Shown here one piece after another: positions 47,001-60,029 of a DNA stretch of 64,000 nt. The notes beneath the pieces are model-generated. The model made no database searches. It was not told the DNA's origin and was given only the letters and a program-made list of their open reading frames with translations. The stretch comes from Pycnopodia helianthoides. Its lineage: Eukaryota > Echinodermata > Asteroidea > Forcipulatida > Asteriidae. Each line of letters starts with the position of its first letter. Positions within the stretch are counted from its first letter, which is position 1. The position numbers were made by a program, and so were the translations under genes. The stretch is taken from positions 3,844,001 to 3,908,000 of the forward strand of contig CM063261.1 of the NCBI GenBank assembly GCA_032158295.1. Direction: 5' to 3'.

Positions 47001-47570
47001 CGTCCCACTTTAAAATCGTTGAATAAATTTATGTCAAGTTGAATCGACCGCTCAAATGTAAAAACTATTTCGGTTCGCCGACAATAGAATTAGAGCAGCA
47101 CTACGTTTCTGTGGGTTTAAATACTTCGATGTGAATGTTTCTTGTTGTCCACTTAATAGAATTCAGGCATGAAAAGAAGATAGTTTTCAAGCCAAGCAAA
47201 AGTTGATGCTTTATGTCAATAACAACTCCCCTCGGTTTTAGCTACTTTGTGAAGGTTTGACAGTCCACAGTTCCTACGTGTCGACGCTGTTCGCGGCGCA
47301 CCGCCTTTTCCACACAAACACCCTGCCAGATTTGTCGGCTTGGTCTGGAGTAGTCTGAGCATCAGTATTTGTCGAGAAGGGGGGGGGGGGACCCTAAAGG
47401 TATAAGATCCAAGGTTGTACCACCAAGTGATACAGGGTCTCTCACAATGCAAATTATCTGTGTGCACTATGTCAACATGACGGTCTTTTGTTATTTCACT
47501 AGCAAAAGCCCTAGAGTTTACCCTTTCATTGTGATCGGCACTACCTTTAGAGTTAAAGGAGCGGTGGGAT

Positions 47571-48041
47571 TTAAAGGTTGGGTCATAGATTTTTTTTTAT
47601 CGACGTAATGCTGATTTGTAGGCAAAACTGTAGCAAAAGATAACAATAAAAGTCACCTGTGAAAGTTTCAGCTTGAATACAGTGTCTACTTGATGAGACG
47701 GCCCAAAAATGTCACAGTTTTTTTCACACGCCGAGTCAATCCACGTTTTAGCGAGGTGGCAGCGGGGTACCTACCGCATCTCTGGTCGTAGCATTTGCGA
47801 AACGGACACCAACCCTCAGAAATCAGAAAAACACCGTCCTCCTGCATGAATGCTTTCTCAGATTCAAATATTTTGGGGTTGAAAAATTGATCCAAAACCA
47901 TATTACTTAGAAGGGAGTCCTTTTTCTCAAAAAAAGTTTACACTCTCAACAGCTGTCGTGCGTCTCGCCGTGCACGTTTTAAAATTTTTTATGGTCATTC
48001 ATTTTTTGGAGTATTTACCAATCTATGATCCTACCCTTTAA
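47571..48041 (+). mobile_element. MITE family E, copy 3
   Basis: TTAAAGGTTGGGTCATAGAT to CTATGATCCTACCCTTTAA, TTAA at both ends. Contains AACAATAAAAGTCACCTGTG and GTGTCTACTTGATGAGA. Confidence 0.86.
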
Positions 48042-48253
48042 GCTCTGTTACCTCTTCTTTTGTGACTTGGTTTCTATAGGCTACACTTCTTATGAAACCA
48101 GAAAGTATGTGCAAGTATTTAGTTTACATTTCGTCTCTAGCTATTTGAAGGTATAAACATGTGCAAGAAGTGATCAGGCTAATATAAATCTACTTGGTTT
48201 CAAGAGGGGGGGGGGGGAGAAACCAACTTAATTATTTTATCCATAGAGTATTC

Positions 48254-48618
48254 TTAAAGGGAGTGTATACCTTTGGTGATTACTCCAAAAATTAATTGCC
48301 ATAAAAAACTTCCTTGGTGAGGAGCACCGCAGCTGTTGATAAGGTATTTACATTTTGAGAAACGGTTTCCTTCTGAGGAATGTGGTTTTAGAGAAAGGGA
48401 TTCAAAAAACATTTCAATTTGAGACATGAAACGCTTCTCAGATTATGTATTCCAATTACGGATACCTCTTCCTGTGTGGACATCACCGGTCCTGAAAACT
48501 CTACTACCACCTTTTGGAATGAAATTTTCACAGGTTAGTTTTATTGTATGTGTCTACATTTTTTTAAGGTTTAAAACGATCGAGCGGTTTCAAAAACCAA
48601 AGGTATACTTTGCCTTTC
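48254..48618 (+). mobile_element. MITE family F, copy 4
   Basis: Left TTAAAGGGAGTGTATACCTT, right CCAAAGGTATACTTTGCCTTT; the right TTAA is mutated to TTCG. Interior GGTTTCCTTCTGAGGAATGT resembles the copy at 32800-33161 most. Confidence 0.83.
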
Positions 48619-50399
48619 GTAAAAAATAGTAGGTGCTCGCATTTTCGTAAACAAACTATCTCGTGGGTAAGAACACTTCCAACCAGAGGTGATTGATTCA
48701 TTAATACTAGCCTGACATCAGTTCATGTTTTGACAATTAGGAATCATAGTGTTTTTTATCGGTTACATAAGTGTGCAGTCCCTTTAAAATTAGGAAGTGT
48801 AAATTGTCGAACCCGCGGTTCAAGACAAACCTGAAATAGAAATAACAAAGTGTAAATAGAAATAACAAAGTGTATGTCATGAACATATAATATTGAAGTC
48901 TATTGTTCCGTGCACGTACAAAAGATGAGATTGGCCTCGCTGGGTACCCTTTCAGTTTATTCTTTCGTAACATTAGTATAATTGTATTCTTTGATGACAT
49001 GGCAGTGAACATTGCTGACAACCTTGTCAGGGGGAAACATTGTTCCTCGGCGACCTTGAATAACTTGGGCACGGACCATGGTTCATTTGTCGCAATGTTT
49101 GAGTTGCAAATAAAAAATATGAGAGAGAGAGAAAAAAAAGGAAGTAAATGTATTCAGCATATTTTGTTAGGAAACGTTCTGCACTGTTGTTTATCCGCTG
49201 TTCAAACCCTCCGGCAGTCTTAGACCTCTATTAACATTTCATTCATTTTGTTATTCAGTTTTTGAATTGTTCGAACGAGTCTGGTGTCATTAACAATCCA
49301 GAAACTTCAAAGGACGGAGAGAAAAAAAAAAGTAGGGTGGGGTGTAACTTTGAATGTCGGTTATTTTTTTTACTTTTGTCTATCTTTGTTTTGAAGTAAC
49401 TTTCCGCCGGTTGGTTATGATATTACCTTGACAATTGATGTTGAACAGTGGTCCACAATGGTGTACTCCACGTTAAAAGGGAGGGGGGGGCCACGTTGCC
49501 TTTGTATTGGGCGATTTTGGCTTTAAAAAGTGATTGTTTTTAGATGAATATGGTTGGAGAGATATTTTTTAAACAGTAGAATATAATGATTCACATAAAT
49601 ATCCCATGACATTAAGTGGTTTATGTGTAGTTTTTATGGTCTGCTATTTTGTAGAAACAAATTTTTGACTCCACAAAATGGCGGACGGTATCTTCCGCTG
49701 GTTGTATGTATATCCAGAGGCAAACTCATTGTTTATTAACCACTACTCCTTAATTACAACACACTGTAGGTGTCCTCGTGCATTATAAACAACTCTTAAA
49801 AGATAAGGAGTGATTCAAACAGCAACATTTTTACAGAGATTTGAAGAAGAAAAAAAAGGGAGGGGAACACAACCATTTTGCTGTTCCCTTTTTTGTCCGA
49901 TTAGAGTTGATGTCTTAGCACAACAATCTACCTACTGTGCTGAGTTAAAACAATCAGAAAATGTAGAAGTAAACATCTAGTGTGATACCTGCACATGTTC
50001 GTTTGTTAGAGCAAATACACTCTCTAGATAATAGCGTACATCTGTCCACTTTGGTCGATCTTCACTGGCCTTCAATCCGGCTGAAATTGGTTGTGATAAA
50101 AAAAAAAAAAATTTGACCGTTGTAAAACCGGACAGTAAATATCAGACAACTGTCATTGAGATGGGTTTAAATTTAATAGATGATTTTTTTTTTTTTTTTT
50201 TGGAGGTCAGGAGGTCAATGCCATATCAACAATAACGGTGTTGTCTTTTTGTGTCAGCAGATGCTTCCAAATAGAGACAAATTTATGAACGAGATGTTTG
50301 TGGAAACGACTTAATTTTTTCTGCAATGGGGCCCAATCTTGATTGAATCCTTTATTGGGTGTTCGGAGCAACGCTTGGAACACCTCTCGTTCTTGTCTG

Positions 50400-50789
50400 T
50401 TAAAGGAACATTACAGAATTGGTTTTGCTAACAAAACAGTTGCTGGCAGTGTAAGCACTTTATGTAATCCACCATATACATAAACTAAAAAACCTGTAGA
50501 AGTTTGAGATCGATCGGCCATCTGGGTCACGAGAAAATAGTGAAAAACCGATTACACATTTGCATGAAATCATATAGATTCAACAAATGAATAAAACGCT
50601 CACTGAGCGATAAACTCCAATCTGAAAGTTAGTTTATTCATTTCTCCCAAATATGGCATTTCAGACAGAAATATTCCAAGGGATGTTTTCTATATCATCA
50701 TCATTAGACCTTGTAAGTTTTATGGAAATCTGTGATCAAAAAGTACATTTTACAATTTTTTTTCTTACCAATTCTGTAATGTTCTTTAA
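50400..50789 (+). mobile_element. MITE family A, copy 4
   Basis: TTAAAGGAACATTACAGAAT to ATTCTGTAATGTTCTTTAA, TTAA at both ends. One base is lost in the right end. Interior nearly identical to copies 1-3. Confidence 0.9.
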
Positions 50790-51092
50790 TGTTTTTTGTA
50801 TTGTCAAACGTGTTGAGAATCCGATCATTGATTCCACTTTCTGTGTACTACACCTCATAGAATTTTTTAAATTGGGGGGGGGGGGATTCTAAGATAGTAT
50901 ACCAAAGATGTTTACACCTTTAACATTGTTGCTTGGCCACTTGAGGATAGAGTTAAGAACGTACTGGTATTGCATCTGATGGGCCACACAGGCAGAGTTG
51001 TCAGCACGGTGTTGTGGTCCTCTTTTCGTGAGTTCTTGAACTGGAACCGTTGGGGGTTTGCTCTCACATGGATAAACAATCATGTTTTTTGC

Positions 51093-51483
51093 TTAAAGCA
51101 CATGTACAACATTTGCAATTTTCAAAGACTAAATATCCACACTTTGTGTGACCCAGCATATACATGAAATAACAAACCTGTGAAATGTTAAGCTCACCCG
51201 GTCTTCGGAGTCATGATAAAAACAGTGAAAAACCCCGTTATATGTTTTCACTATTTTCAAACATCGGGTTTTGAACACGCGCGATAAAGACTAGTTGTTC
51301 TACTCCTTTCCTAAAAACTATTTAAAGCATTTCAAGCAAAGTAACCTGGCTGATGGCCGAACACCTAACTATTTATTTCAAGCGAAGTTTACCACCATGA
51401 CCATCTTTATACCATGTAAGTTATGTGCAAATCTGTGGAAATTTTCTATTTTCAATCTGACCAATGTTGTGCACACCCTTTAA
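51093..51483 (+). mobile_element. MITE family D-prime, copy 2
   Basis: Left TTAAAGCACATGTACAACAT, right AATGTTGTGCACACCCTTTAA. Interior AACAAACCTGTGAAATGTTA is the shared core. It abuts the next element through a common TTAA. Confidence 0.75.
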
Positions 51484-51680
51484 AGGTAGGGTCATAGATT
51501 GGTTTGTGTGGACGACGACATAACGCTGATTTATTGGCGAATTATCAAGAAGGATACAATTAGAATTCATCTGTGAAAGTATTCAGCTGAAATACAGTGT
51601 CTACTTGTTGAGAAAAACAGCTAACAAATTGTCACAGCATTTTTTTTTACGGGAACGTAGAATCCAACCATTAGCCCAAT
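51480..51680 (+). mobile_element. MITE family E, copy 4 (right-truncated)
   Basis: Begins TTAAAGGTAGGGTCATAGAT at the TTAA closing the previous element, continues through GTGTCTACTTGTTGAGA and stops after GTAGAATCCAACCA; the right half is absent. Confidence 0.8.
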
Positions 51681-51957
51681 TACACTTTTTTTTTTTTCCT
51701 TCTTTTTTTCGGGGGGTCGTTACCAAAGTGTGTCCCCTGCCGTTTAAAGGTTTGTTGTAGCTGTTAATGCTATACAAATATTGGATGCATTATGAATGCA
51801 TTGTGGCAGAAGATAATGAAATCTGGGGAAGTCAAGTAAAATGGGAAAGACAGGTTTTCTTCTAAACAACATTCACGACTCCATGTAGACACCAACCTTG
51901 TCCGCCGTGACACGGGCGGGAACGATTATTTTGGAAACGAGGCTGCGGAGAATTGCC

Positions 51958-52095
51958 GCAAAGTGTCCCAACCATCCTATATTTATCAATATAGGACTCC
52001 TGTATACAATTTTGTAGTGTGACGCGTCGTTGGAAAGTGTCCCAAGTGCCCTATAGGACTCCTATACTAAATTTTTGGAAGGCGACGTGTCGCGG
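51958..52095 (+). repeat. Diverged direct duplication, about 65-bp unit
   Basis: AAAGTGTCCCAA, then TATAGGACTCCT, then GACG.GTCG occurs twice (from about 51960 and 52035). The first copy also holds an inverted pair CCTATATT..AATATAGG. Confidence 0.7.
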
Positions 52096-52397
52096 CGGTA
52101 AATATATGGCAAATTAAAGTATGACATGTGACCCAGGTTCCACCAATCAAATGACAAGGATCTATGTGTGTGGTATACAATATATATATCATTAATTGAC
52201 AGATATCAGAATCGAAAACAAAGGAAAAGGGCACTGTGGCACAGTGGCACTTAATGTAGGTGTGTATTGATTCAACTGAAAGAAATGGTAGTGTTATGAA
52301 ATATTCTCTTTCAACTGATGAAATATACAAGTTATTTCACTTCATTCTAATAAGCAATGAGTGGGTGTTGCACTGGTGAAAATGTCATGAAAACGAG

Positions 52398-52844
52398 TTA
52401 AAGGTAGAGGGTCACAGATTGGTTTTTATCAACGCAATGCTGATTTATAGGTTTCAATTTGAAGAAAGATACAATAAAAGTCGCCTGTGAAAGTTTCAGC
52501 TGAATACAGCGTTGAGAGAACAGGAAATGAAAAACTGTCCCAGTATTTTCACACCATCGTGGAATCCATCTATGTTTTAGCGAGGGGACAGCGGGGCACC
52601 AACCGCATCTCTGGCCGCAGCATCCGCGAACGGACACCAACCCCCCCCCCCCTCGGAAATCTGAGAACAGATTCAAAATGTTCTTGGGTGAAAAAAAATT
52701 ATCCAAAGCAGATTACTTCAAAGGGAATCTTCTCTTAAAATAGTTTGCACATTTTAACAGCTGCGGTGCTTCTCACTGGGTAAGTTTTTTTTATGGTCAT
52801 TGATTTTCTTTTGAGTATTTACCAGTCCATGACCCTACCTTTGA
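52398..52844 (+). mobile_element. MITE family E, copy 5
   Basis: TTAAAGGTAGAGGGTCACAG to CATGACCCTACCTTTGA. The right TTAA has one mutation. Interior includes GCAGCATCCGCGAACGGACA and a C run. Confidence 0.84.
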
Positions 52845-52896
52845 ACCTGTGACATATCATGACAATAAGTTAAATGGGAATACAACATTGAAACAT

Positions 52897-53118
52897 TTAA
52901 CCCTCTTGCTGTCTGACCATTCAATACTATTCAAGTGGTTTTGAATGATAGATAAACTCTGCCAGCCTGAAATATGATACCATGAGGGAATGCATGTACA
53001 TAGTACACAGTTAGTTCTGTGCACTACTGTACACAACCTTGGCAGTCGAATGGTTTCAAATGGTTGGTCAACTCACTGGAAAATGTTGCCAAGAGTCACT
53101 GGCAGTAGGAGGGATTAA
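52897..53118 (-). mobile_element. MITE family J, copy 2
   Basis: Inverted relative to the copy at 7228-7459: TTAACCCTCTTGCTGTCTGA at the left and GGCAGTAGGAGGGATTAA at the right. TTAA at both ends. Confidence 0.82.
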
Positions 53119-53209
53119 AAATGGAACCCATTTCCAACGCTCAGTGGTGGGATCGATGAAAATATCAATCTGTGATATCAAGTTAATTACCGTGTATCAA
53201 ATCTTCTAC

Positions 53210-53440
53210 ATTTACACGTAGTTCAGTAACGGTATTCTTGGTATACATCCAACTTCAAAAGGACCCAATCTCCTTTTCTTGGCTGTAATTGTAGGTCGTG
53301 CGGTGACCTTCCCAGTAGGCATTGTCCTTGTTGATCGAGAGGAACAAACGTGTTGCCAAACTCTCTTTTCAAGTTACGGCGGCGAGATCTATTCCCAAGC
53401 TCAATCAGGTATAAGCATTGTCCATTTTTCTATATGTGGT
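53210..53440. other. Open on both strands: exon-like (+) or retroelement remnant (-)
   Basis: On plus, 53295-53408 is a 114-bp segment between CTGTAATTGTAG and CAATCAG|GTATAA, open in the phase 1 frame continuing exon 3 (RAVTFPVGIVLVDREEQ..). On minus, an open frame of about 68 codons reads LIELGNRSRRRNLKREFGN..QLQPRKGDWVLLKLD, whose GDWVLLK motif resembles the C-terminal tail of retroelement integrases. The two readings exclude each other as the main explanation. I slightly prefer the minus-strand remnant. No ZMIZ homology is recognised. Confidence 0.3.
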
Positions 53441-53899
53441 TAACTGATAAAAAGCAATTCAACGCATAACTGCCCTCGTAAAACCTGTTATACTTCTTCG
53501 GTAGGCTTTGTAATTCCCCCCCCCCCCCAAAAAAAAGGATGGAGCCAAATGAAAAAAAATTACGTTGCCCTTGTGTTGATGTTGACCACTGTGTTGCCAT
53601 CACTAGAGATTGTTAGCCTTGATTCCAGTGGTTTGGGTTTAATCATTGACCAGGGCCTAGGGGCTGACCCTGAGAACTAGTTAGACCATGGTTGGACCAT
53701 TGTGACATCACCACCACGGTGTAGGGTGACAGGGGGTACGTGTGGAGCATGAGGTGCATGCAGGAAGAAGAAGAAGCAAACATCCTGCTGTTTGTTGTAG
53801 TCTTGGATGACTATCAAACAAGTTAACAAGTCCATGTCCTATAATGAACGACCATACGGACAGCTTAAGGGGGGGGGGGGGTGGGGGTAACAAAATCAC

Positions 53900-54294
53900 G
53901 TTACTTGTTTTAAAGATGGTAATGGTAAAAAGCATCCATCAAAATCTTTTCGTCTGAGAAGCCTCCCCCCCCCTTGAATAGAAATCAATAGAAACATTTG
54001 AATCTGAGAAACTGTTTGGATCGTTTGTGAGATTTCCCAAGGGTTGGTGTCCGTTCGTGAAATGCTGCGGCCAGTGATGCAGTTGGTACCTACCCGCTGT
54101 CACTGGCTAAACGCGGATGGATTAAACATTCAAGTGAAAATACCGTCACAGTTTTTTTGCTGTTTTTCTCAGCAAGTACACACCGTATTCAGCTGAAACT
54201 TTTTCACAGGTGACTTTTATTGTATCTTTCTTGATAATTTTGCCTGTAAATCAGCATTCATTGGCAAAAACCAAACGATGACCCGAACTTTTAA
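53900..54294 (-). mobile_element. MITE family E, copy 6
   Basis: Minus-strand copy; right end ACGATGACCCGAACTTTTAA, interior CAAGTACACACCGTATTCAG and GGTGACTTTTATTGTATCTT. The left boundary is uncertain, lying next to a G run. Confidence 0.78.
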
Positions 54295-54309
54295 AGAACA
54301 TTAATATAA

Positions 54310-54890
54310 CCAGGTACTCAGAAATACAACATTTAAAAAACTTGGTTGATACTTTTTGTTTTTTGATATTTACTAATGATACTTTTCTCTTGAAACGCCT
54401 TTTTGGGAGGTCTGAAATTGACCTTTTTTCTTCTTTTTTTCTTCCTTTTTCTTCGTAAATTTCTTCTCCTTAAAGTAGACAAATAAAATATAATTGTTGA
54501 TGTACATCTTTCCTTGAAATACTTTTGTGTTGATGTAAAAACATTTTTAAAGTGAAAACTTCCGGTTTGGGTTCAGAAAAGGGAACCTTTCCTAGCAAAA
54601 AACAAACAACAGCTCTACTTTTTAAGAACCATAATACATTTTTGGGGGGTGGTCTGAAATTGACCTGTTTTTTTTTCTTTGTAAAGTTCTTTTTCCTCAA
54701 AATGGATAATTAGGTACACAGAAATACAAATTTAAATAAAAACTGGTCTGATACTTTTTGTGTTTAAAACTTATAATGTAGGCCTACATCCGTCCTTGAA
54801 ATAGTTTTGTGTGAGGTGATGTCATTTTTTCTAGAAAGTGAGATAACTGCCGGGTTTTGGTTCAGAGAAGGGGATCTTTTCCTGGTGTTG
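54310..54890 (+). repeat. Degenerate duplication
   Basis: Pairs such as GGTCTGAAATTGACC (near 54409 and 54652), CCTTGAAATACTTTTGTGT / CCTTGAAATAGTTTTGTGT (near 54513 and 54794) and a GGTTCAGA..GGGA block recur at offsets of about 240-400 bp, so the copies have suffered indels. No ends or coding sequence recognised. Confidence 0.55.
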
Positions 54891-55532
54891 TCGGTGGATA
54901 ATTCAAATTTCCTTGTTTTGTGGCTAAACCCATAGTCGGACTAGTGAAAAAGCTTATGGACTAGTGAAATGACAAGCTAACTGGTCTTGCGGGCCAGTCA
55001 CTGACAAAGTTAACGGGAAACCCTGCCAAATCTACACACGTACGTCACCCGTGAAGTTTTCTGCCACAGAAACTCAGAAACGACAAGGAACTTGAAACAA
55101 AACAACTCGCTGTACAATTACACCAAACAAAGACTACCTTCAAATGCTTCTGTGTAACATTGTTGTTAATTTAAACGAGGCCATACGCCCTAATTAATAA
55201 CATCCCCCAAAGCAACAGCAGCAGTGCCTCTCTGTGCCCTGTTGACTCCCGTGCTTGTTAAACGCCAAACGAAAAATTGTTATGTTTCTCCAGTAGTAGT
55301 GAGAAGAGACCCCAAAACAGCCAATAAATAATTTGATTATCGGGAGTGAGATTCCTGTAAATTGAAAACTTCCCTCGGTGTTGACTGTGTGAGCGGGTCA
55401 GCAGACGCTTCTACCTGGCTGGGAGTCATACCCAGGTATTAACCCACTCCGGCCATGCTCTGACACTCCCGGAGTGGTATCCAGGACCCGTTGACATACA
55501 GGTGGTGTTTCCTAGCTACTTTCCAACGATCT

Positions 55533-55810
55533 TTAAAGCTAGGGTCAGAGATTGATTTTTTTCTTTTTTCAACGCAATGCTTATTTATCGGCGAAATTAT
55601 AAAGATAGATACAATAAAAGTCTCCTGTGAAAAGTTCAGCTGAATACAGTGTCTACTTGCTGAGAAAACGGCAAAAAAAAAACCTGTCCCAGTATTTTCA
55701 CCCGAACGTGGAATCCATCCACGTTTTAGCGAGGTGACAGCGGACCACCATTCGCGAATCGGAACACACCAACCCCCCTCAGAAACCCGAGAAACGATTC
55801 ACGCGTGAAC
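55533..55810 (+). mobile_element. MITE family E, copy 7 (right-truncated)
   Basis: TTAAAGCTAGGGTCAGAGAT, GATACAATAAAAGTCTCCTG and GTGTCTACTTGCTGAGA identify the family. It ends around the central hairpin, CCGAGAAACGATTCACGCG. Confidence 0.82.
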
Positions 55811-56155
55811 TTTGATGATATTTAATCAAAAACGGCATTGACGTGGACCTTTTGAGTGGCGCAGAAATTCCTCTTCAGAAAGTACAGACCTATTTGTTTT
55901 TTGATGTCGGATGACGTCTTGTTGCAAATTTGGCTCCGAGAGAGTATCAAATAATACGACAGTTTACGCCATTTTTAAGGTGAGGGTAGAGACTTTTAAT
56001 TTTCTCCCCTACTTTCATGAGGACTCTATCTATTTGGAAAATGAGTGCGTCACAAAACTGAATTTGACCTTGAAGCCCCTCTTCCAAGAGAACAAGTAAA
56101 GGGTCTTTATGCCATTGTGATTACCGGAGAAATGATCAGGCATGAATCATGGACT

Positions 56156-56548
56156 TTAAAGGGGAAGGTATCTGATTGGTAATCACTTTAAACAATTTGT
56201 GGCAATAAAAACTTACTTGGTTAGAAGTATACAGCAACTTTCGGTAGTAAAAAAGCATTTTGAGAAATATTTCAATTCAAAATAATTTGGATGTGGAAAA
56301 AAGATGTCAGTTTTTCTCCCCCCCCAAATTTGAATCTGAGAAATGTTTCTGTCGGATTGTGCATTTCTTTTAAGGGATTATTCTTCATGCGTGGACATAA
56401 CCGCTTCAGATTTTGGGTGGTATCTCAAAAACGCTACCACCTTTTGAAATGAAATTTTCACAGGTTAGTTTTATTGTATATATCTACATTTATATAGGAT
56501 TAAAACAATCGAGCGGTTCAAAAAAACCAAAGGTATACTTTGCCTTTC
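56156..56548 (+). mobile_element. MITE family F, copy 5
   Basis: Left TTAAAGGGGAAGGTATCTGA, right CCAAAGGTATACTTTGCCTTT. Contains GGGATTATTCTTCATGCGTG. The right TTAA has become TTCA. Confidence 0.84.
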
Positions 56549-56555
56549 AAGAGGG

Positions 56556-56870
56556 TTCCAGTGTGAAGAAAGACTGTACTCGAAAGCCTTTTCACACTGT
56601 CACCAATTTTAGTTCCCAGAAAATAAAACCCCAGGAAAGTCCTGGGGATTTTGTAATCCGTGTTTGCTTCACACTTGGAAAATGCACAATCAAGGTGGTA
56701 ACCCTAGGGGGGTTATTTGGCTTAACCCTACTCCAAAGCAGGGGTAGCTCAAGTCCCGGGGAATTGCCAGTGTTCACCAATTCAAGTGTGAAGCAGTCAA
56801 ATCAATTTTTTTCCCCTGGAACTTTCCCAGGAAATTTGTTATGTATAGTGTGAACAGGGGCTTGAGCTGT
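56556..56870. mobile_element. Foldback-like repeat with AGTGTGAA motifs (candidate)
   Basis: TTCCAGTGTGAA near the left end and AGTGTGAACAGGGG near the right frame an interior with a hairpin CCCCAGGA-AAG-TCCTGGGG (56629-56647) and repeated TCACACT/AGTGTGAA. I have only this copy, so its status as a mobile element is tentative. Confidence 0.4.
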
Positions 56871-58399
56871 TACTCAACACTGATGGGTTCCCTTCTGCTG
56901 CTGTACTTTATTTGTTACTCTCGGTTGCTGTGGTGATGAAATGAGGTCATTTTTGGGTTTCTCTATCAAGCTGTCATGAAAAAAAAAAGGTTAACAAACT
57001 TTGGTTTGGTGAACCTAGTCATCGTGACCTCAGTTTCATCTTGTGTAGGTTTCCCATCAGTAGAAGCGATTCGTTGAATGCATTTTTTCCTTTCACAGAC
57101 CAGGTTAGCGGAGACTGCCTCCGTCTCGGTCAGCTAACTTAGTTTACATTGTAAAAACCGAATTAATTTCATCACGGAGGTGTTGACTGAATCAGTTATG
57201 AGCCATTCACACCCAATCCAGAATCATTTACCCCGTTCAAAGCAAAAAAAAAATGTCTGCCGTTTTTGATTGCAGAGGTGGAGAACTCCCGATTACTTAA
57301 ATGAAGAGTTGTGGACGCTTCTAGTTTAGTCATATTTATCGGGCGGTTTTAATGAAGATATATCGTACGCTACGTAGGTTTGGACAGGTGAGGCAAACCG
57401 GGTTGTAATTGCCCTCGATGATTCCAACGCTGTTCTAGTCTGGAGTCCCGTTTGTATTACACTGACCTGGACATCTCAGTAGAATTAAAAGTACTCATGT
57501 AAAAGTGTGCATCTTTGTACAGGCGGCTGTTGTCGTCCCAGAGGGAATGGGGAAGTGTGGTATAGCTGTTGGGATCACAGAGGGGGGTGTTAAAACTAGT
57601 TACTGTCGCAATCTTGATGGTGGGAATTCCCGTAAGGTCAGATGAGATGTAGGTCAGGTGATCGTCAGAAGTACCCCATTTCAATTGTTTTTTAATTGGG
57701 AGAATTAACATCATGAGGTTTTTGTGAAAAGTTTTCTATCCTCGTTCAATTTCTTCACATTGGACAGTTTCTTCCCTTTGACGATCACCTCCCCCCCCCC
57801 CTCTCCCCCCAAAAAGTTGTTTTAAAAATAAAAGTGAGAGAATTGAAGAAAGGAAAGTCAGCAGAGATATGCCAGGCTTTTTTGAGCAACGTGAAAGGAC
57901 TTAAGCCATTAGATTTTGATCAAAATCTACTAAATTTTCTCCCGGGTTAAATTCTTTTCCAATTCAGGTTTACGTAAACTTTTTTGGTGGTGTGGTTGGG
58001 GGTGGGGGGGGGGTAGCGGTTATCAGTAAGCTGCACATGATGACGAGGCAGACTTTGCTATTAAAATGATAGGATCTCTGGGCTGTGATACTCCGATGTC
58101 TATTTCTGATCTCACGCTGAAAACTCCGACTGCTGACCCAAAAATTATCGGAGTTGAACCTCGAGCCCCTTTGGGAGGCTTAGGATTTGGCTAAATATTT
58201 GACAATGTTTGACGTTAAGGACTTGACTGAGAATGGATAGCATGTACTATTTATTGTTCCTCTTCTCCTAGGAGGCGAATACACGGTGTAAGACGTGTTT
58301 ATATTTTGTATGATGGAAGTGGCAGCGAGAAGCTTCTGTTTGTGCTCATTCAAAGAGCAGTAACGTAGCAGGTTCGATGCAATAGTGCTGTTATCATCA

Positions 58400-58960
58400 C
58401 CAATGTTATACCTTATCTTGATTCAAAGAAAGTAAGCCCGTTTAGAGAGGCAGGTTCAACCAACGTCTCCTTGTTGTACCGTAGCTTGGTTCAAAGAGAG
58501 TAAGCACATTTAGTTTTAGCCAACACCTTAATATACCTTATCTTGATTCAAAGAAAGTAAGCACATTTAGTTTTGGTCAACATCTCAATGTTGTACCTTA
58601 TCTTGATTCAAAGCGAGTAAGCACGTTTAGAGAGACAGTTTCAGCCAACATCTTGTTGTACCGTAATCTTGATTCAAAGAGAGTAAGCACATTTAGTTTG
58701 AGCCAACATCTCAATGCTGTACTATATCTTGGTTCAAAGAGAGTAAGCACATTTAGAGTAGGCAGTCAGCCAACATCTCAATGTTATACCTTATCTTGGT
58801 TCAAAGAGACTAAGCACATTTAGAGTAGGCAGTCAGCCAAAATCTCAATGTTATACCTTATCTTGGTTCAAAGAGAGTAAGCACATTTAGAGTAGGCAGT
58901 CAGCCAACATCTCAATGTTGTACCATATCTTGGTTCAAAGAGCACATCGAGTAGCAGCAA
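58400..58960 (+). repeat. Tandem array, unit about 60-70 bp, about 9 copies
   Basis: Units contain TTATCTTGATTCAAAGAGAG then TAAGCACATTTAG, often AGAGTAGGCAGTCAGCCAAC and ATCTCAATGTTGTACC. Unit length varies through presence or absence of the GAGTAGGCAGT block. Confidence 0.88.
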
Positions 58961-60029
58961 CTCGGCCAATATGTGGAGATATTTGCCTTTAAGATCAATC
59001 TTTTACTAACACTTCTTATCCAGCAGTAGTGACCTCCATTTGGTTGTCTGTATCCCTCTTGCCTAGAGTGGTATCGTATTGACCTATGTGTAGAATGTTC
59101 CTAATGATCCTACGCGGGGATTACTCTGGTGTCTGGGTCGCGCGCAAGGTCTTCCAATTCTTGGCATAGCTGTTGTGAATTCCTGTCATAGTAGCGGTGG
59201 TCACATGGCCCGTTGGGGCTAACTTGTTTCTTCCCGCATTGAAAGACGGGCGCTCCGGCCAATTTGGTTGTGTTGCCTGTACTTTTTTTTGTTCTAGGAC
59301 AGCGGTGGGATACTTGGAGAAACGTGTTTTTCTTTTTGAATGAAACATTAAATTAACTAGAGCGTCACATTTTCTTTTCCTATGACGGAAAAGACCAGTT
59401 CAGCCAGTAAATTATTTCGTAAGATTTTAAAGTAACAATATTTTTCTTTTCTTTTTTGATTGGCTAGAAATGGAACACTTTTCTAGGAACATGAATAAAG
59501 AAAATAAAAATAGTTGTCAACAACGGACAATTTTTATTAATTTTTCAATAACTCAGTTTAGCACAGTCCTTGGAAATCGTAGCAAAAGAAGCAAAAATCT
59601 TTTTAAAACAACCAACAACAACAACAAAAACCAGAACAAACAAACAATCAATTCCGTCAAGGCAACCTCAGAAGTCCTGGGATGGAAAGTAAACAATTTG
59701 TTGTACAGATATTGAACGCCCTTTGTGCTCAAATTTATTTTTCCCTTTTTTCCCCGCAATTTGACCGTTTTTTTTTTTTTTAGACTCAACTTATGAACAG
59801 AAACAAAATTAACCCTAATGAGAACCTTATTGGAAATTTTACAGCAAATGAAACGTTACAACAATAAACTTCCTCTAAAAAAAACCAATGGCACAAGCTT
59901 CCTGCCCCTTAGTAGCACCAAATAATAAAAAAATCAAAAAAATCAAAGGTAATTTATTTTTGAAATAATATCAAAAGAAGCAATTAAGACATGAATACAT
60001 TCCTCCCGTTATTGTCTGTTCAAAAGAGC

